A DNA stretch of 38,744 nt from an uncultured Alteromonadaceae bacterium (GCA_950073835.1 CATMRP010000025.1:1-38744); one strand, 5' to 3'. Shown: positions 1 through 8,682, numbered from the stretch's first letter. Notes: generated by a model from the sequence alone, not told the origin. Program-made: numbers and translations.

Positions 1-221
1 AATGCAAACATAATAAGCGCCTTTTGTGTTTGGTTAAAATAGTGGAATGAGGTTAACAATGCCTGGCGCCAGTACCAGATCTGACAAGCCTGTTTACTCT
101 GGTTAAATTGAATTTGCTGAAACTCCTCTTCGAGATCGCCAAGCAAGGGTTCTTTAAGGTCGACAGGAAGCACCCTCTCCAGCAAGGCCTCAGCGATACG
201 CGGTGGTGAGCATCTGTTCAC
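1..221 (-). CDS. Permease of the PadR-associated ABC/ADOP type, N-terminal fragment (cut by window edge)
   Basis: Reading the minus strand from a GTG at 221 gives 73 codons open to the window edge. The start overlaps the padR stop as GTGA, so the two genes are translationally coupled. The visible part contains LLERVLPVDLKEPLLGDLEEEF and then a WYWRQAL segment. This resembles the short prefix domain (LLGDLEEEF...WYWRQ) that precedes the MacB/FtsX-like permease in PadR-linked transporters of the ADOP kind. That family link comes from memory of the motif; the permease body is outside the window. The likely role is an inner-membrane efflux or lipoprotein-type ABC permease controlled by the adjacent PadR protein. 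It could instead be another PadR-linked membrane protein. Confidence 0.7.
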   Translation of the reverse strand, partial: MNRCSPPRIAEALLERVLPVDLKEPLLGDLEEEFQQIQFNQSKQACQIWYWRQALLTSFHYFNQTQKALIMFA

Positions 222-556
222 TGCTTTACCCCAACAAAACTGAGTTTTACATCGCGCCACATGGCATCGAGCGATTGCCGGGTTGCCTGCAACGCCTGTT
301 TTCCTTCTGCGGTTATCTCAAAGTATTTTTTTGCGCGCCCGCCTCGTTCTGCTGTGGCTTCACCCTTCGCCGAACGAATAAGACCTTTATCCTCAAGCCG
401 GGTGAGGGTGGTATACAGTGCGCCGATACTGACATCCCGCTGAATGACATCGAGCAGTATCTGACGAATGGTCGTGCCATAAGCCTGTTCTCCCAGACGC
501 AGAATGGCGAGTAACACCAATTGTTCAAACTCACCTAAAAATCGAGATTTACCCAT
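218..556 (-). CDS. PadR-family winged-helix transcriptional repressor
   Basis: A 112-residue protein containing one PadR N-terminal winged-helix domain: FEQLVLLAILRL helix 1, YGTTIRQIL, then the hallmark VSIGALYTTLTRLEDKGLI recognition region and a wing with AERGGRAKKYFEIT. The length fits the short PadR subfamily, which lacks the C-terminal Vir domain. ATG at 556 is preceded by AGGGAG at good spacing. The gene overlaps the downstream permease gene by GTGA. PadR proteins of this class usually repress their own operon in response to small lipophilic ligands or envelope stress, so this one probably represses itself and the permease. The ligand cannot be read from the sequence. The identification as PadR is firm. 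Confidence 0.93.
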   Translation of the reverse strand: MGKSRFLGEFEQLVLLAILRLGEQAYGTTIRQILLDVIQRDVSIGALYTTLTRLEDKGLIRSAKGEATAERGGRAKKYFEITAEGKQALQATRQSLDAMWRDVKLSFVGVKQ

Positions 557-577
557 ACTGCTCCCTGATATAATTTA

Positions 578-631
578 TACTACAAAGTAAAAGAAACTTG
601 GCGCATTGTAGTTTATTACTACAAAGTAAAA
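578..631 (-). promoter_or_regulatory. Probable PadR operator: inverted repeat plus duplicated 15-bp box
   Basis: The 15-mer TACTACAAAGTAAAA occurs exactly at 578-592 and again at 617-631, 39 bp apart. The second copy forms the right half of a perfect 7-bp inverted repeat with 5-nt spacer, TTGTAGTttattACTACAA (606-624). Each box also contains TACT-4-AGTA dyad symmetry. The array lies 22-75 bp upstream of the padR start, where its promoter should be. Autoregulation is inferred from the location and from PadR family habits. Confidence 0.7.
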
Positions 632-884
632 CTAATTAAATTTGATACTGGCGTATCAGGAATCATGCAGTTCGCCGGGAATTTGGCTTAAACGGGTTAG
701 ATTTGACCTTTTGAAAGTAAAATTGCCACTTGAAAATACTTGGGAATTCTAAAAAATATCAGCAAACTACAGCAAATTGTCTTATCCTAAGTGTATCCCT
801 GAAATGTATTTTCTTTGGCCATGTTCGCTACCCCTATGAGGTGGCGTATCAAGGGTTAAATGACTCCGTTTTTATAGGATCGCT
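632..884. other. Intergenic region between padR and the GGDEF-EAL gene
   Basis: Together with 557-631 this is a 328-bp gene-free divergent region. Apart from the operator array and the AGGA ribosome-binding site at 876-879 (5 nt before the TTG start at 885), I see no convincing gene, terminator or further repeat. It presumably carries the promoter of the cyclic-di-GMP gene, but I could not assign a -35/-10 pair with confidence. Confidence 0.5.
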
Positions 885-3782
885 TTGCGTAGTCAACCAA
901 GCTCTCAACAAAAATATCGCACCGTCTGGCTATTTTTCGCCGCATTTATCGTGGTCGTTTCTGTTACCCTGGTGGCAGATTTTCTGGCCAGTAAGTGGCA
1001 ACGGGAAGAACAAGTAAACCAGGTCACCCAAAAGCTGGGGATGCTGCGCTCCAATTTGGAATTTGAACTCTACACCAATATTGAACTCATCCGCGGAGCC
1101 GCGGCCTATATCTCACTAAACCCGGATATCAACCAGACCGGGTTTAGCCGTTACATGAGCCGCTTGTTAGAGCAGCGTAACAATATCGTAAATATCGCCG
1201 GGGCCCGCGATTTCGTGGTCAACCTGATTTATCCTGTCGCTGGTAACGAAAAAGCAATAGGTTTGGATTACCGGGTTAATAAGGAGCAGCGGGAGTCGGT
1301 TTTTACCGCAGCTGACACCGGGACGCCGGTTTTAGCTGGTCCGGTGAACCTGGTTCAGGGCGGTGTGGGTTTTATCGCTCGTTTACCGGTGATAAACGAA
1401 AACGGCGTATGGGGTATCATTTCGGTAGTGCTCGATTATCGTGGGGTGCTAAGCGACGCCGGCTATATCGGTAATAATGACCTTGATCTGCTTATCACGG
1501 GGCGCAATGAAGTTGGCAGCCTGGTAGATATTTACCGCAATCATGATGACAAACCATTGGTCAATCCGGTGCAACTGGCAATCCAGTTACCCTATGGTGA
1601 GTGGCAACTCACGGCACAGCCTGATGAAGGCTGGGTAGCATTTCATTTTCATCCGCTATTCTGGGTTCTCGCCTTTATTATCAATGCTATTGCGTTCTAC
1701 ATCATCCAGCTTAGGTACAACAACCGGCTGTTGGAACATGAAAAAATCCACGCGTTGACCACGTCAGAAGAAAAGTTCCGGCAGTTTTTTTCTGCTCACG
1801 CAGTGGTAATGCTGATAGTGGATGATAGCGGTAATATCGTCGACGCTAACGATGCCGCGTTAAAATATTATGGGTACAGTGCTCAGCAGTTTTCCAGCAT
1901 GACTGTGTTTGATTTACAGGCGCCGGAACAAAAGTCGCTGATGTCGAGAGTGAAACAGGCATTGCTGCAACGGTCGACTACTTTTAATGTTAAGCATCGC
2001 CTGGCATCAGGAGAAGTCCGCAATGTGGAAGTCTTTAATACGCCGGTAGACAGCGCCGGTCAGCGATTGCTGTACTCGCTGGTCATCGATATCACTGAGC
2101 AACTGGAATACCAAAAACGCTGGGAACTGAGTCAGCAGGTTTTTAATCATAGCCTGGAAGGCATAGTAGTCACCGACAACGAACACAAAATAGTATCGGT
2201 TAACCCGGCGTTTTCTGAAATCACTGGTTATTCATTGTCTGAAGTAATCGGTCGCTCGCCTGTATTTCTTGGTAATGGTTTACTGGAGGATGACTTTGTT
2301 AAAACCATGATGGATACACTGGCCGAAACCGGTATTTGGCGGGGCGAAGTCCTTAACCGACGTAAAGACGGTTCGGTGTTCCCGGAGTTACTCAGCGTTT
2401 CAGTGGTTAAAAACGAACAGGGCGAAGTGACTAATTACCTTGGCGTGTTCTCTGACATTACAAATTTAAAACAGTCTGAAGAAAAACTGGAACATCTCGC
2501 GCATTACGACTCTTTAACTGGCTTACCCAACCGGGTTCAGTTTCAGTTACATCTTCAGCATGCAGTGTCACGCAGTGAACGCTCTAACCAACGCTGCGCC
2601 TTGCTCTACCTCGACCTCGATCGATTCAAGGTCGTGAATGATAGCCTCGGCCATGTTGCCGGCGATGAATTGCTAAAAATGGTTACAGAGCGGTTGCTTT
2701 CGCGGTTACGGGCATCTGATATTCTGGCGCGTATGGGCGGTGATGAATTTGTCCTGCTGGTTGAGGAATTTCAGCAGCGTGAAGAACTCGAAATTCTGGC
2801 CGGTAAACTTATTGCTGAAATGAATCAGCCATTTTATCTGGCAGGTGAGCAGGAAGTAAACGTAGGCGGGTCAGTGGGCATTGCCTGTTTCCCGGATGAC
2901 GCGAGCAGTAGCGAAGATTTATTAGTGCGTGCCGATGCGGCAATGTACAAAGCCAAACAATCCGGCGGCGCCTCACTGGCTTTCTTTACTCAGGATATTC
3001 TGGTCGAGGCCAGCTCCCGGTTAACCATTGCCGCCGAGCTTAAGCGGGCGATAGTCGATAATGAACTTGAGTTATACCTGCAACCGCAGCTCAACAGCGC
3101 CAGTGGCGAGGTGGTTGGCGCTGAGGCGCTATTGCGCTGGAATCATCCGGTTAAAGGTTTTCTGACACCGGCGGCATTTATTGATGTTGCTGAACAAACC
3201 CGGGCCATCCGGTTGGTTACCGGCTGGCTGGTAAAAGAGTCTTTCGGGATTCTTAAACGCTGGGAGCAGACAGGCCGGGATTTATTCCTGTCTTTCAATA
3301 TTTCCGCGCTGGATTTGGCCGATAACGAATTATTACTGAAAATGACCGAAGAGCTGCAGCGCCAGCAGATCAAACCATCGAACATAGAGCTCGAAATCGT
3401 CGAAAGTGCGATCATCGAAAATTTTCAGTCGGCCAGTGCTATTTTGTCGAAACTGCGTGAACTGGGTTTTCACGTGGCCATAGATGACTTTGGCACCGGG
3501 TATTCTTCCCTGGCATATCTTGACAAACTGCCCGTGGATAAACTCAAAATCGACCGTGAATTTACCGCTAAACTTGAGCAGGGCGAGGGAGCCGGGATTG
3601 TAAAATCGATTGTCGATCTGGCGTCAAACTTCGACCTGCGGGTGCTGGCTGAAGGGGTGGAAACCCTCGAGCAAGAGCAGTTACTCAAACAGCTCGGTTG
3701 TCACCGGGTACAAGGCTTCTATTACAGCAAACCCATACCGCTGGCGGAGTTTGAGCAAAAGTATCTGTTACCTCAGGCGTAA
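885..3782 (+). CDS. Membrane CHASE-PAS-PAS-GGDEF-EAL cyclic-di-GMP turnover protein
   Basis: A 965-residue sensor. A TM helix at about 13-32 (WLFFAAFIVVVSVTL...) is followed by a periplasmic CHASE-type domain (about 60-235), a second TM (about 255-277), two PAS domains (about 295-405 and 420-535), then GGDEF and EAL. The GGDEF active-site motif is intact (GGDEF at 618-622), and an RxxD product-inhibition site (RASD, 609-612) lies five residues before it. The EAL motif is intact (E747-A-L), as are DDFGTGYSS and QGFYYSKP, so both cyclase and phosphodiesterase chemistry look possible. The start is TTG: AGGA sits 5 nt upstream, and starting later would lose the first TM. The family makes or degrades cyclic-di-GMP in response to an extracytoplasmic ligand; the ligand and net activity are unknown. 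The gene is monocistronic, and its 3' end overlaps the convergent small gene by 10 bp. Confidence 0.93.
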   Translation: MRSQPSSQQKYRTVWLFFAAFIVVVSVTLVADFLASKWQREEQVNQVTQKLGMLRSNLEFELYTNIELIRGAAAYISLNPDINQTGFSRYMSRLLEQRNNIVNIAGARDFVVNLIYPVAGNEKAIGLDYRVNKEQRESVFTAADTGTPVLAGPVNLVQGGVGFIARLPVINENGVWGIISVVLDYRGVLSDAGYIGNNDLDLLITGRNEVGSLVDIYRNHDDKPLVNPVQLAIQLPYGEWQLTAQPDEGWVAFHFHPLFWVLAFIINAIAFYIIQLRYNNRLLEHEKIHALTTSEEKFRQFFSAHAVVMLIVDDSGNIVDANDAALKYYGYSAQQFSSMTVFDLQAPEQKSLMSRVKQALLQRSTTFNVKHRLASGEVRNVEVFNTPVDSAGQRLLYSLVIDITEQLEYQKRWELSQQVFNHSLEGIVVTDNEHKIVSVNPAFSEITGYSLSEVIGRSPVFLGNGLLEDDFVKTMMDTLAETGIWRGEVLNRRKDGSVFPELLSVSVVKNEQGEVTNYLGVFSDITNLKQSEEKLEHLAHYDSLTGLPNRVQFQLHLQHAVSRSERSNQRCALLYLDLDRFKVVNDSLGHVAGDELLKMVTERLLSRLRASDILARMGGDEFVLLVEEFQQREELEILAGKLIAEMNQPFYLAGEQEVNVGGSVGIACFPDDASSSEDLLVRADAAMYKAKQSGGASLAFFTQDILVEASSRLTIAAELKRAIVDNELELYLQPQLNSASGEVVGAEALLRWNHPVKGFLTPAAFIDVAEQTRAIRLVTGWLVKESFGILKRWEQTGRDLFLSFNISALDLADNELLLKMTEELQRQQIKPSNIELEIVESAIIENFQSASAILSKLRELGFHVAIDDFGTGYSSLAYLDKLPVDKLKIDREFTAKLEQGEGAGIVKSIVDLASNFDLRVLAEGVETLEQEQLLKQLGCHRVQGFYYSKPIPLAEFEQKYLLPQA

Positions 3783-3967
3783 GTATCGACGTTTCGACCC
3801 ACCGAGCCGGTGGTGGCCGTAGGCTGAGAGCTCGCTTGCGTGGTCGGCGCCGGTGCGTCACTCTGGTTGCTTTCAAGGCGTTCCTGGCGCGGCGCCTCGT
3901 TACGTTCTGCTGGCGTTGGCGTCGGTCGCGAGTACGCACTGTCTATGGGTGACTGTCCAATTTCCAT
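3773..3967 (-). CDS. Small Ser/Thr/Pro/Gln-rich hypothetical protein (64 aa)
   Basis: The function is not recognised. The 64-residue product starts MEIGQSPIDSAYSRPTPTP and is rich in Pro, Ser, Thr, Ala and Gln with no hydrophobic stretch, so it is probably disordered and cytoplasmic. It is judged real because a strong AAGGGGGA ribosome-binding site lies 5-6 nt before the ATG at 3967, and because it fills the otherwise empty gap between two well-defined genes. Its last codons overlap the 3' end of the GGDEF-EAL gene by 10 bp on the opposite strand. The opposite-strand reading frame here (3840-4022) has no such ribosome-binding site and is taken as a shadow. Confidence 0.6.
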   Translation of the reverse strand: MEIGQSPIDSAYSRPTPTPAERNEAPRQERLESNQSDAPAPTTQASSQPTATTGSVGRNVDTYA

Positions 3968-4033
3968 CGTTTCCCCCTTAAAATGTCAACTCAGTTCAAT
4001 ACCTGATTATAGGATCAATTGACAAAAATGCGA

Positions 4034-4777
4034 CTATTCGCCCGCTTCAGAAAAAATGAAAGGTGAGAGTTGCTGATACATAAAGTCGGCGATTAGCGGC
4101 TGGCCGTCAGCATTCGGGTGAATACCGTCGCGCTGCATCAGTGATTCATTCAGAGCAATATCTCGCAAAAAGAACGGGATCAGCGGAATAGCCTCGGCAT
4201 CTGCTACCTGTTCAAAGGTATTGCTGAACATCTCATTATAACGCCGGCCATAGTTAGTCGGAATTTCCATATCCTGCAGATACACCTGTGCTCCATAGTC
4301 TTTTACCAGTTGCACCATTTGCGTCAGGTTATGGTGCAATTTACTTACGTTATGGCCCTGCAAGCCATCGTTGCCACCAAGCTCTATTAATACGTGGGTT
4401 GGCTGATGCTGCTCAAGCAAACGGGGGAGCCTGGCCAGTCCGCCATCGGTGGTTTCGCCGCTAATCGCAGCATTTATCACATCAATCCCGCGCTGCTCGT
4501 CCTGCCAGATATTTTGTAACAAACTAACCCAACTTTGTGCTTGCAATAGTCCATAGCCGGCACTTAGGCTATCACCAAGGATAAGCAAACGGGTATCTGA
4601 TGCCGCAGAGCTGCTTTGCTGACTAACCGGTTGGGAAACAGCCGGTTGGGCCAGAAGGTGATCTGAAAACAGCGTAAAAGGTATTAATAATACCAGTGTT
4701 TTTATCCACTTAAGGGTGGGTCCACGACGGAATAAAGAATGACAAATCAAAACGACAATAGCTCCCATATGATTCAA
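4034..4777 (-). CDS. tesA: Periplasmic SGNH esterase / acyl-CoA thioesterase I / lysophospholipase L1
   Basis: An SGNH hydrolase with block I ILGDSLSAGYG (nucleophile Ser), the block II Gly/Asn region ISGETTDGG, block III LGGNDGLQG and block V DGIHPN (catalytic Asp and His). NYGRRYNEMF is typical of E. coli TesA. The N-terminus has basic residues, the hydrophobic stretch TLVLLIPFTLF and a likely cleavage after LLA, so the enzyme is periplasmic. It hydrolyses acyl thioesters and lysophospholipids. The start is uncertain: ATG 4777, ATG 4768 and TTG 4750 are in frame, none has a strong ribosome-binding site, and all overlap the 5' end of divergent ybbA. The tesA/ybbA-ybbP arrangement matches E. 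coli and supports the call. A 25-residue Ser/Gln-rich linker follows the signal peptide, longer than in E. coli. Confidence 0.93.
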   Translation of the reverse strand: MNHMGAIVVLICHSLFRRGPTLKWIKTLVLLIPFTLFSDHLLAQPAVSQPVSQQSSSAASDTRLLILGDSLSAGYGLLQAQSWVSLLQNIWQDEQRGIDVINAAISGETTDGGLARLPRLLEQHQPTHVLIELGGNDGLQGHNVSKLHHNLTQMVQLVKDYGAQVYLQDMEIPTNYGRRYNEMFSNTFEQVADAEAIPLIPFFLRDIALNESLMQRDGIHPNADGQPLIADFMYQQLSPFIFSEAGE

Positions 4778-5479
4778 ACCAAAGACATCACTAAGACAGT
4801 CACTACGAGTGAAGGTTCGCTTCAGATCCTTCAGCCTATTTCCTTTGAAGTCAAGGCCGGTGAGTCTATCGCTATTGTCGGCGCGTCGGGTTCCGGAAAA
4901 TCCACCCTGCTTAGCTTGCTGGCCGGACTGGATGAAGTCAGCAGCGGCGAGATTTTCCTCGACGCGGCACCGCTACACACCATGGATGAAGAGCAGCGAG
5001 CCCGCCTGCGTGGCGAAAAAGTGGGCTTTATCTTCCAGAGTTTTATGCTGGTACAAAGTCTCACAGCGATCGAAAACGTGATGTTGCCCGCTGAGATAGC
5101 AGGGCTGCCGGATCCTCATAAACGCGCCCAGGCCATCCTGGAACAGGTAGGGTTAAGCCACCGTGCCCATCATTATCCCAACCAGTTGTCCGGCGGTGAA
5201 CAGCAGCGGGTGGCCATTGCCCGGGCCTTTATCGGCCAGCCAAAAATTCTGTTTGCCGATGAGCCAACGGGTAATCTGGATGCCGCCAACAGTGTAAGAG
5301 TGGAGGATTTACTGTTTAATCTCAACCGCGAAATCGGCACCACGTTGGTGCTGGTGACCCACGATAATGAGCTGGCCAAAAAATGTGAACGACAATTACA
5401 GATGCAAGCTGGCGAACTGACCGAAATCACCGTATCACCGGCAGCCACTGAGCAAAAGGATCTCGCATATGGTAGCTAA
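4739..5479 (+). CDS. ybbA: ABC transporter ATP-binding protein YbbA
   Basis: A 246-residue ATPase of the LolD/MacB type. Walker A is GASGSGKS (48-55), the Q-loop is in FQSFML, the signature is LSGGEQQ (150-156), Walker B is ILFADE (170-175), followed by PTGNLD and the switch histidine in LVTHD. SLLAGLDEVSSGEI and MDEEQRARLR closely follow E. coli YbbA. It pairs with YbbP, whose start lies inside the ybbA 3' end (11-bp overlap). The 5' end overlaps divergent tesA, and the shared neighbourhood has suggested a role in exporting or extracting hydrophobic compounds at the envelope. The true substrate is not settled for the family. The ATG at 4739 is preferred over M11 because GGA lies 9-11 nt upstream. 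Confidence 0.94.
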   Translation: MTNQNDNSSHMIQTKDITKTVTTSEGSLQILQPISFEVKAGESIAIVGASGSGKSTLLSLLAGLDEVSSGEIFLDAAPLHTMDEEQRARLRGEKVGFIFQSFMLVQSLTAIENVMLPAEIAGLPDPHKRAQAILEQVGLSHRAHHYPNQLSGGEQQRVAIARAFIGQPKILFADEPTGNLDAANSVRVEDLLFNLNREIGTTLVLVTHDNELAKKCERQLQMQAGELTEITVSPAATEQKDLAYGS

Positions 5480-8006
5480 TCTTGCCTGGCGGTTATTTAA
5501 GCATGAGGCCCGGCGCGGCGAGCTAACTATCATCCTGTTTGCCATTATACTGTCGGTCGCGGCTGTACTTTCTTTGTCGTTATTTAGTGAGCGGCTTCAG
5601 GGCGCGTTGGTAGAGCGCTCTTCACAGTTTATTGCTGCAGACAGCCAACTGCGCTCACGTAAACCCATAAGTGATGAGTGGAAGCGTCAGGCTGAGGCTG
5701 AAGGGTTGGCCACCGCCGAACAGGTCAGCACCCGCTCGATGGCTTTCGGTGAACAGAAAATGTCACTGGTGGACTTACGGGCCGTGAGTCCACAGTACCC
5801 ACTAAAAGGCGAGATTCAGCTCGCTGACAAACCTTTTGGCACAACCACCGCTACCGACAAATCGCCCGCTGCGGGCGAAATCTGGATTGATTCAAGACTG
5901 TTTCAACTGCTCGACGTGGAGATTGGGGATACGGTTTATATCGGCGACGGTGAATTTACCGTAGGGCAGGTGCTGTCCGAAATCCCCGATCAGGGATTCA
6001 GTATATTTAATACCGACCCCATGGTGCTTATTGCGCTTGAGGACCTGGCGCGAACCAACATTACCGGTCCCGGCAGTCGGGTTACCTACAAAACCTATTT
6101 CACCGGTGAAGATTCGCTGATTGAAGCATATTACGACTGGCTAAGACCGAACCTTGACGATGAATTACACCGCTGGCAACGGGTCGGTGATGATGAGTCG
6201 GCCATAGGCCGTTCCATTGCCCGTGCAGAACGTTACTTTTTGCTGGCCAGCCTGTTAGCTATCGTGTTGGCGGCGGTGGCCATTGCTGTTGCCGCCCAGC
6301 GTTACAGTCAGCGCCATTTCGATCCGGTAGCTATTTTTAAGACCCTCGGCGCCAGTAAACAAATGATCCGTCGGGTGTACGTACTGCAAATTCTGTTTAT
6401 CACGGTACTGGGTATCATCATTGGCATTATCGCTGGCGTGATTATTCAGCAACTGGTGGTTACCGCCCTGGCCGGACAGGTAGATGTGTCGCTGGATGTG
6501 TGGCACTGGCGGCCGGTATTTATAGCAGTACTAACCGGGTCTATCTGTGCCATATTGTTTTCACTGTATCCACTGCTGCGCTTGTTTTCGGTGCCGCCTC
6601 TGCGGGTACTGCGACGGGATATGGACGCCGGGTTAAGCTCTCGCGGACTACAGTTTGGCGCCTCAGGCGGCGCAATATTCCTGCTAATGTGGGTGTACAG
6701 TCGGGATCTGGAAATCAGCGCGATATTGTTTGGCTCCGGCGTTCTGTTGGTAGTTGCCCTGTTGGGTGTGACCTTTGGCCTGATTGCCATTGGCCGGCGG
6801 CTGGGACAAGGCGCAATGGGCGCCTGGCAATTAGCCTGGGCGCGAATTCGCCGGCGCGCCATGGACAACAGCGTACAACTGATAAGCTTCTCGGTCACCA
6901 TTATGTTGTTGCTGGTGGTACTGGTAATGCGCAACGATATGATAGCCCAGTGGCGGGCGCAGTTACCGGTGGATACGCCTAACTATTTCATGGCCAATAT
7001 TACCGAGGCGCAAAAAGCACCGCTGGAGGACCACTTCGCCGAAAATCAGGTCAGCGTAGACGAGTTCTATCCGGTGGTGCGCGGCCGTTTTGTGGCAGTC
7101 AACGAAGAGCGGGTTAATACCGAAGTTACCAAGGAAGAGGATCCGGAGCAAAGTGAGGGACGCCGAGGCCTGGGACGCGAAGCTAACCTGAGCTGGAGCG
7201 ACAGGTTACAGCGCGAAAATACCGTTGTTCAAGGCCAGTGGCATGAAACCTGGCAGCCTGCGGGTAACGATCTCACCGCTGAAGGGCAGCAGGTTTATCC
7301 GGTATCAGTAGAAGAGGGCGTTGCCCAACGGCTTAACATCGCACTGGATGATTTGCTTACGTTCAACGTCGGCAGTGAGATTGTGGTCACCCGGGTAACC
7401 AGTATTCGCGAAGTCAACTGGCAGACCATGCAGCCTAACTTTTTCTTTGTGTTGCACCCGGCCGCAATGCAGGAGTTTAGCGCCACCTACATTACCAGTT
7501 TCCACTTAGATGGCGCGCGTAAGGCGGATATAACCGCGTTAATGCAGCCTTTCAGTTCGGTAACCTTATTTGATGTGGATGCCAGAATTAATCAGGTCAG
7601 GGAAATTATCGATCAGGTATCACTGGCGGTGGAGTTTATCCTGGTACTGGTATTAATTGCCGGCTCACTGGTGCTATTTGCCCAGGTGCAGGCCAGCATG
7701 GATGAGCGTCAGCAGGAACTGGCTATTCTGCGTACACTCGGCGCCAGAGGCAGTCTGATCCGCTTCAGCGTGATCAATGAGTTTCTGATTATTGGCACAG
7801 TAGCCGGACTTATGGCGGCATTGGCCAATGAAGTCAGTTTGTATTTATTACAAAGTCGGATTTTCGATATGCAGGGCTCCATGCATTTTGAATACTGGGC
7901 GATTGCGCCATTGGTTGGCGCGCTGGTTGTGGGCGTATTAGGCGGCATAGGTTGTTATCGCCTGTTACGGCTCAATACCGGGCAACTATTGCGCAAGATG
8001 GTGTAA
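5469..8006 (+). CDS. ybbP: FtsX-like ABC permease YbbP
   Basis: An 845-residue inner-membrane permease with two FtsX-like core regions. It has an N-terminal TM (about 15-38) followed by a periplasmic domain, a TM cluster around 255-385 with VAIFKTLGASKQMIRRVY, further TMs to about 490, a second periplasmic segment (about 500-710), and a C-terminal set with ELAILRTLGARGSLIRFSV. The duplicated FKTLGA/LRTLGA coupling motifs are characteristic. AAGGA stands 9 nt before the ATG, and the gene overlaps ybbA by 11 bp, so both are translated together. It is somewhat longer than the roughly 800 residues I recall for E. coli YbbP. Part of the extra length appears to be a charged insertion near 557-574 (KEEDPEQSEGRRG) just before the conserved NLSWSD element. 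The substrate is unknown. Confidence 0.93.
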   Translation: MVANLAWRLFKHEARRGELTIILFAIILSVAAVLSLSLFSERLQGALVERSSQFIAADSQLRSRKPISDEWKRQAEAEGLATAEQVSTRSMAFGEQKMSLVDLRAVSPQYPLKGEIQLADKPFGTTTATDKSPAAGEIWIDSRLFQLLDVEIGDTVYIGDGEFTVGQVLSEIPDQGFSIFNTDPMVLIALEDLARTNITGPGSRVTYKTYFTGEDSLIEAYYDWLRPNLDDELHRWQRVGDDESAIGRSIARAERYFLLASLLAIVLAAVAIAVAAQRYSQRHFDPVAIFKTLGASKQMIRRVYVLQILFITVLGIIIGIIAGVIIQQLVVTALAGQVDVSLDVWHWRPVFIAVLTGSICAILFSLYPLLRLFSVPPLRVLRRDMDAGLSSRGLQFGASGGAIFLLMWVYSRDLEISAILFGSGVLLVVALLGVTFGLIAIGRRLGQGAMGAWQLAWARIRRRAMDNSVQLISFSVTIMLLLVVLVMRNDMIAQWRAQLPVDTPNYFMANITEAQKAPLEDHFAENQVSVDEFYPVVRGRFVAVNEERVNTEVTKEEDPEQSEGRRGLGREANLSWSDRLQRENTVVQGQWHETWQPAGNDLTAEGQQVYPVSVEEGVAQRLNIALDDLLTFNVGSEIVVTRVTSIREVNWQTMQPNFFFVLHPAAMQEFSATYITSFHLDGARKADITALMQPFSSVTLFDVDARINQVREIIDQVSLAVEFILVLVLIAGSLVLFAQVQASMDERQQELAILRTLGARGSLIRFSVINEFLIIGTVAGLMAALANEVSLYLLQSRIFDMQGSMHFEYWAIAPLVGALVVGVLGGIGCYRLLRLNTGQLLRKMV

Positions 8007-8016
8007 CACAGGATTA

Positions 8017-8038
8017 GCCCGGAGCCACGGCTTCGGGC
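8017..8038 (+). other. Intergenic RNA hairpin between ybbP and the second ABC gene
   Basis: GCCCGGAGC (8017-8025) and GCTTCGGGC (8030-8038) form a 9-bp stem with one G-U pair and loop CCACG-like tetranucleotide (8026-8029). No T tract follows, so it is not a standard intrinsic terminator. It could be a 3' stability element for ybbA-ybbP mRNA or a partial attenuator before the downstream pair. Confidence 0.5.
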
Positions 8039-8058
8039 AATTGAAAAGGAATCGTTGG

Positions 8059-8682
8059 TTGTTAAGTTTTACCCAGGTCAGCCACCACTTTGGTACCAGA
8101 ACCTTATTCCGGGAGCTAACCCTTTCACTGCCAGAATCCCGTGTGGTGCTCACCGGCGCGAATGGCTCCGGCAAAACCACGCTGTTGTTGATTGCCGCTG
8201 GCATCCTGCCCCCCAGTCAGGGCGTAGTGAGTTTTAATCAGCTAAATGTTGCAGACATTTCCCTGCGCCGCCAGATTGGCATCAGCGCCAGCAAAGTAAA
8301 CTTGCCGGGCTTTTTTACGGTAACTGACATGCTTGCCTTTCACGGACGTCAGTTTAACTGCGTGCCTGATTGTCTCTGGGCGGACTACCGTTGGGTGAAT
8401 GCTTTTGGTTTAACCCCATTTCTCAACACCAGGGTGGAAGACCTTTCCCTTGGCAATTACAAAAAGCTCAGCCTGATCCTGGCGCTGATGCACTCGCCAG
8501 AGTTGCTGTTACTGGATGAGCCTACTAACGGGCTCGACGACAAAACCCGCAGTGCACTTGAAGAGTGTTTCGAAACCTATGCCGGGCAGTTAATCATTGC
8601 CAGCCATGAGCCGCAGGTATTTGCCAGTAATTGTAGTGTTCGCCATTTGCATCTGGATGCCAGCGGAGTGCATGACAGGTGA
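8059..8682 (+). CDS. ABC transporter ATP-binding protein (CcmA-like, compact)
   Basis: A roughly 207-residue ATPase. Walker A is GANGSGKT (33-40), the signature is LSLGNYKK (about 129-136, a divergent form), Walker B is LLLLDE (149-154) followed by PTNGLD, and the switch His lies in ASHEP. The short length and LSLGNYKKLSL pattern recall CcmA/ABC-2-type ATPases rather than LolD. TTG at 8059 is chosen because AAAAGGA (8044-8050) stands 8 nt upstream; the in-frame TTG at 8041 lacks a ribosome-binding site. It is followed by a polytopic protein with a 4-bp GTGA overlap, so the two should form one transporter. It may be cotranscribed with ybbA-ybbP across a 52-bp gap holding a hairpin. The substrate is not known. 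Confidence 0.85.
   Translation: MLSFTQVSHHFGTRTLFRELTLSLPESRVVLTGANGSGKTTLLLIAAGILPPSQGVVSFNQLNVADISLRRQIGISASKVNLPGFFTVTDMLAFHGRQFNCVPDCLWADYRWVNAFGLTPFLNTRVEDLSLGNYKKLSLILALMHSPELLLLDEPTNGLDDKTRSALEECFETYAGQLIIASHEPQVFASNCSVRHLHLDASGVHDR

Noticed and set aside
203-514. Plus-strand open frame opposite padR
   Set aside because: Lies entirely over padR and its downstream permease start, with no ribosome-binding site and no recognisable protein features; the minus-strand PadR motif is clear.
578-631. Repeat pair as a possible CRISPR or iteron array
   Set aside because: Only two copies with 24-bp gap, located at the padR promoter and containing dyad symmetry; an operator explains it better.
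730-1017. 95-codon frame before the GGDEF-EAL gene
   Set aside because: No ribosome-binding site, overlaps the first TM coding region of the real gene in another frame.
3840-4022. 60-codon plus-strand frame after the GGDEF-EAL gene
   Set aside because: No ribosome-binding site; the opposite strand has a strong one and a better-placed small gene.
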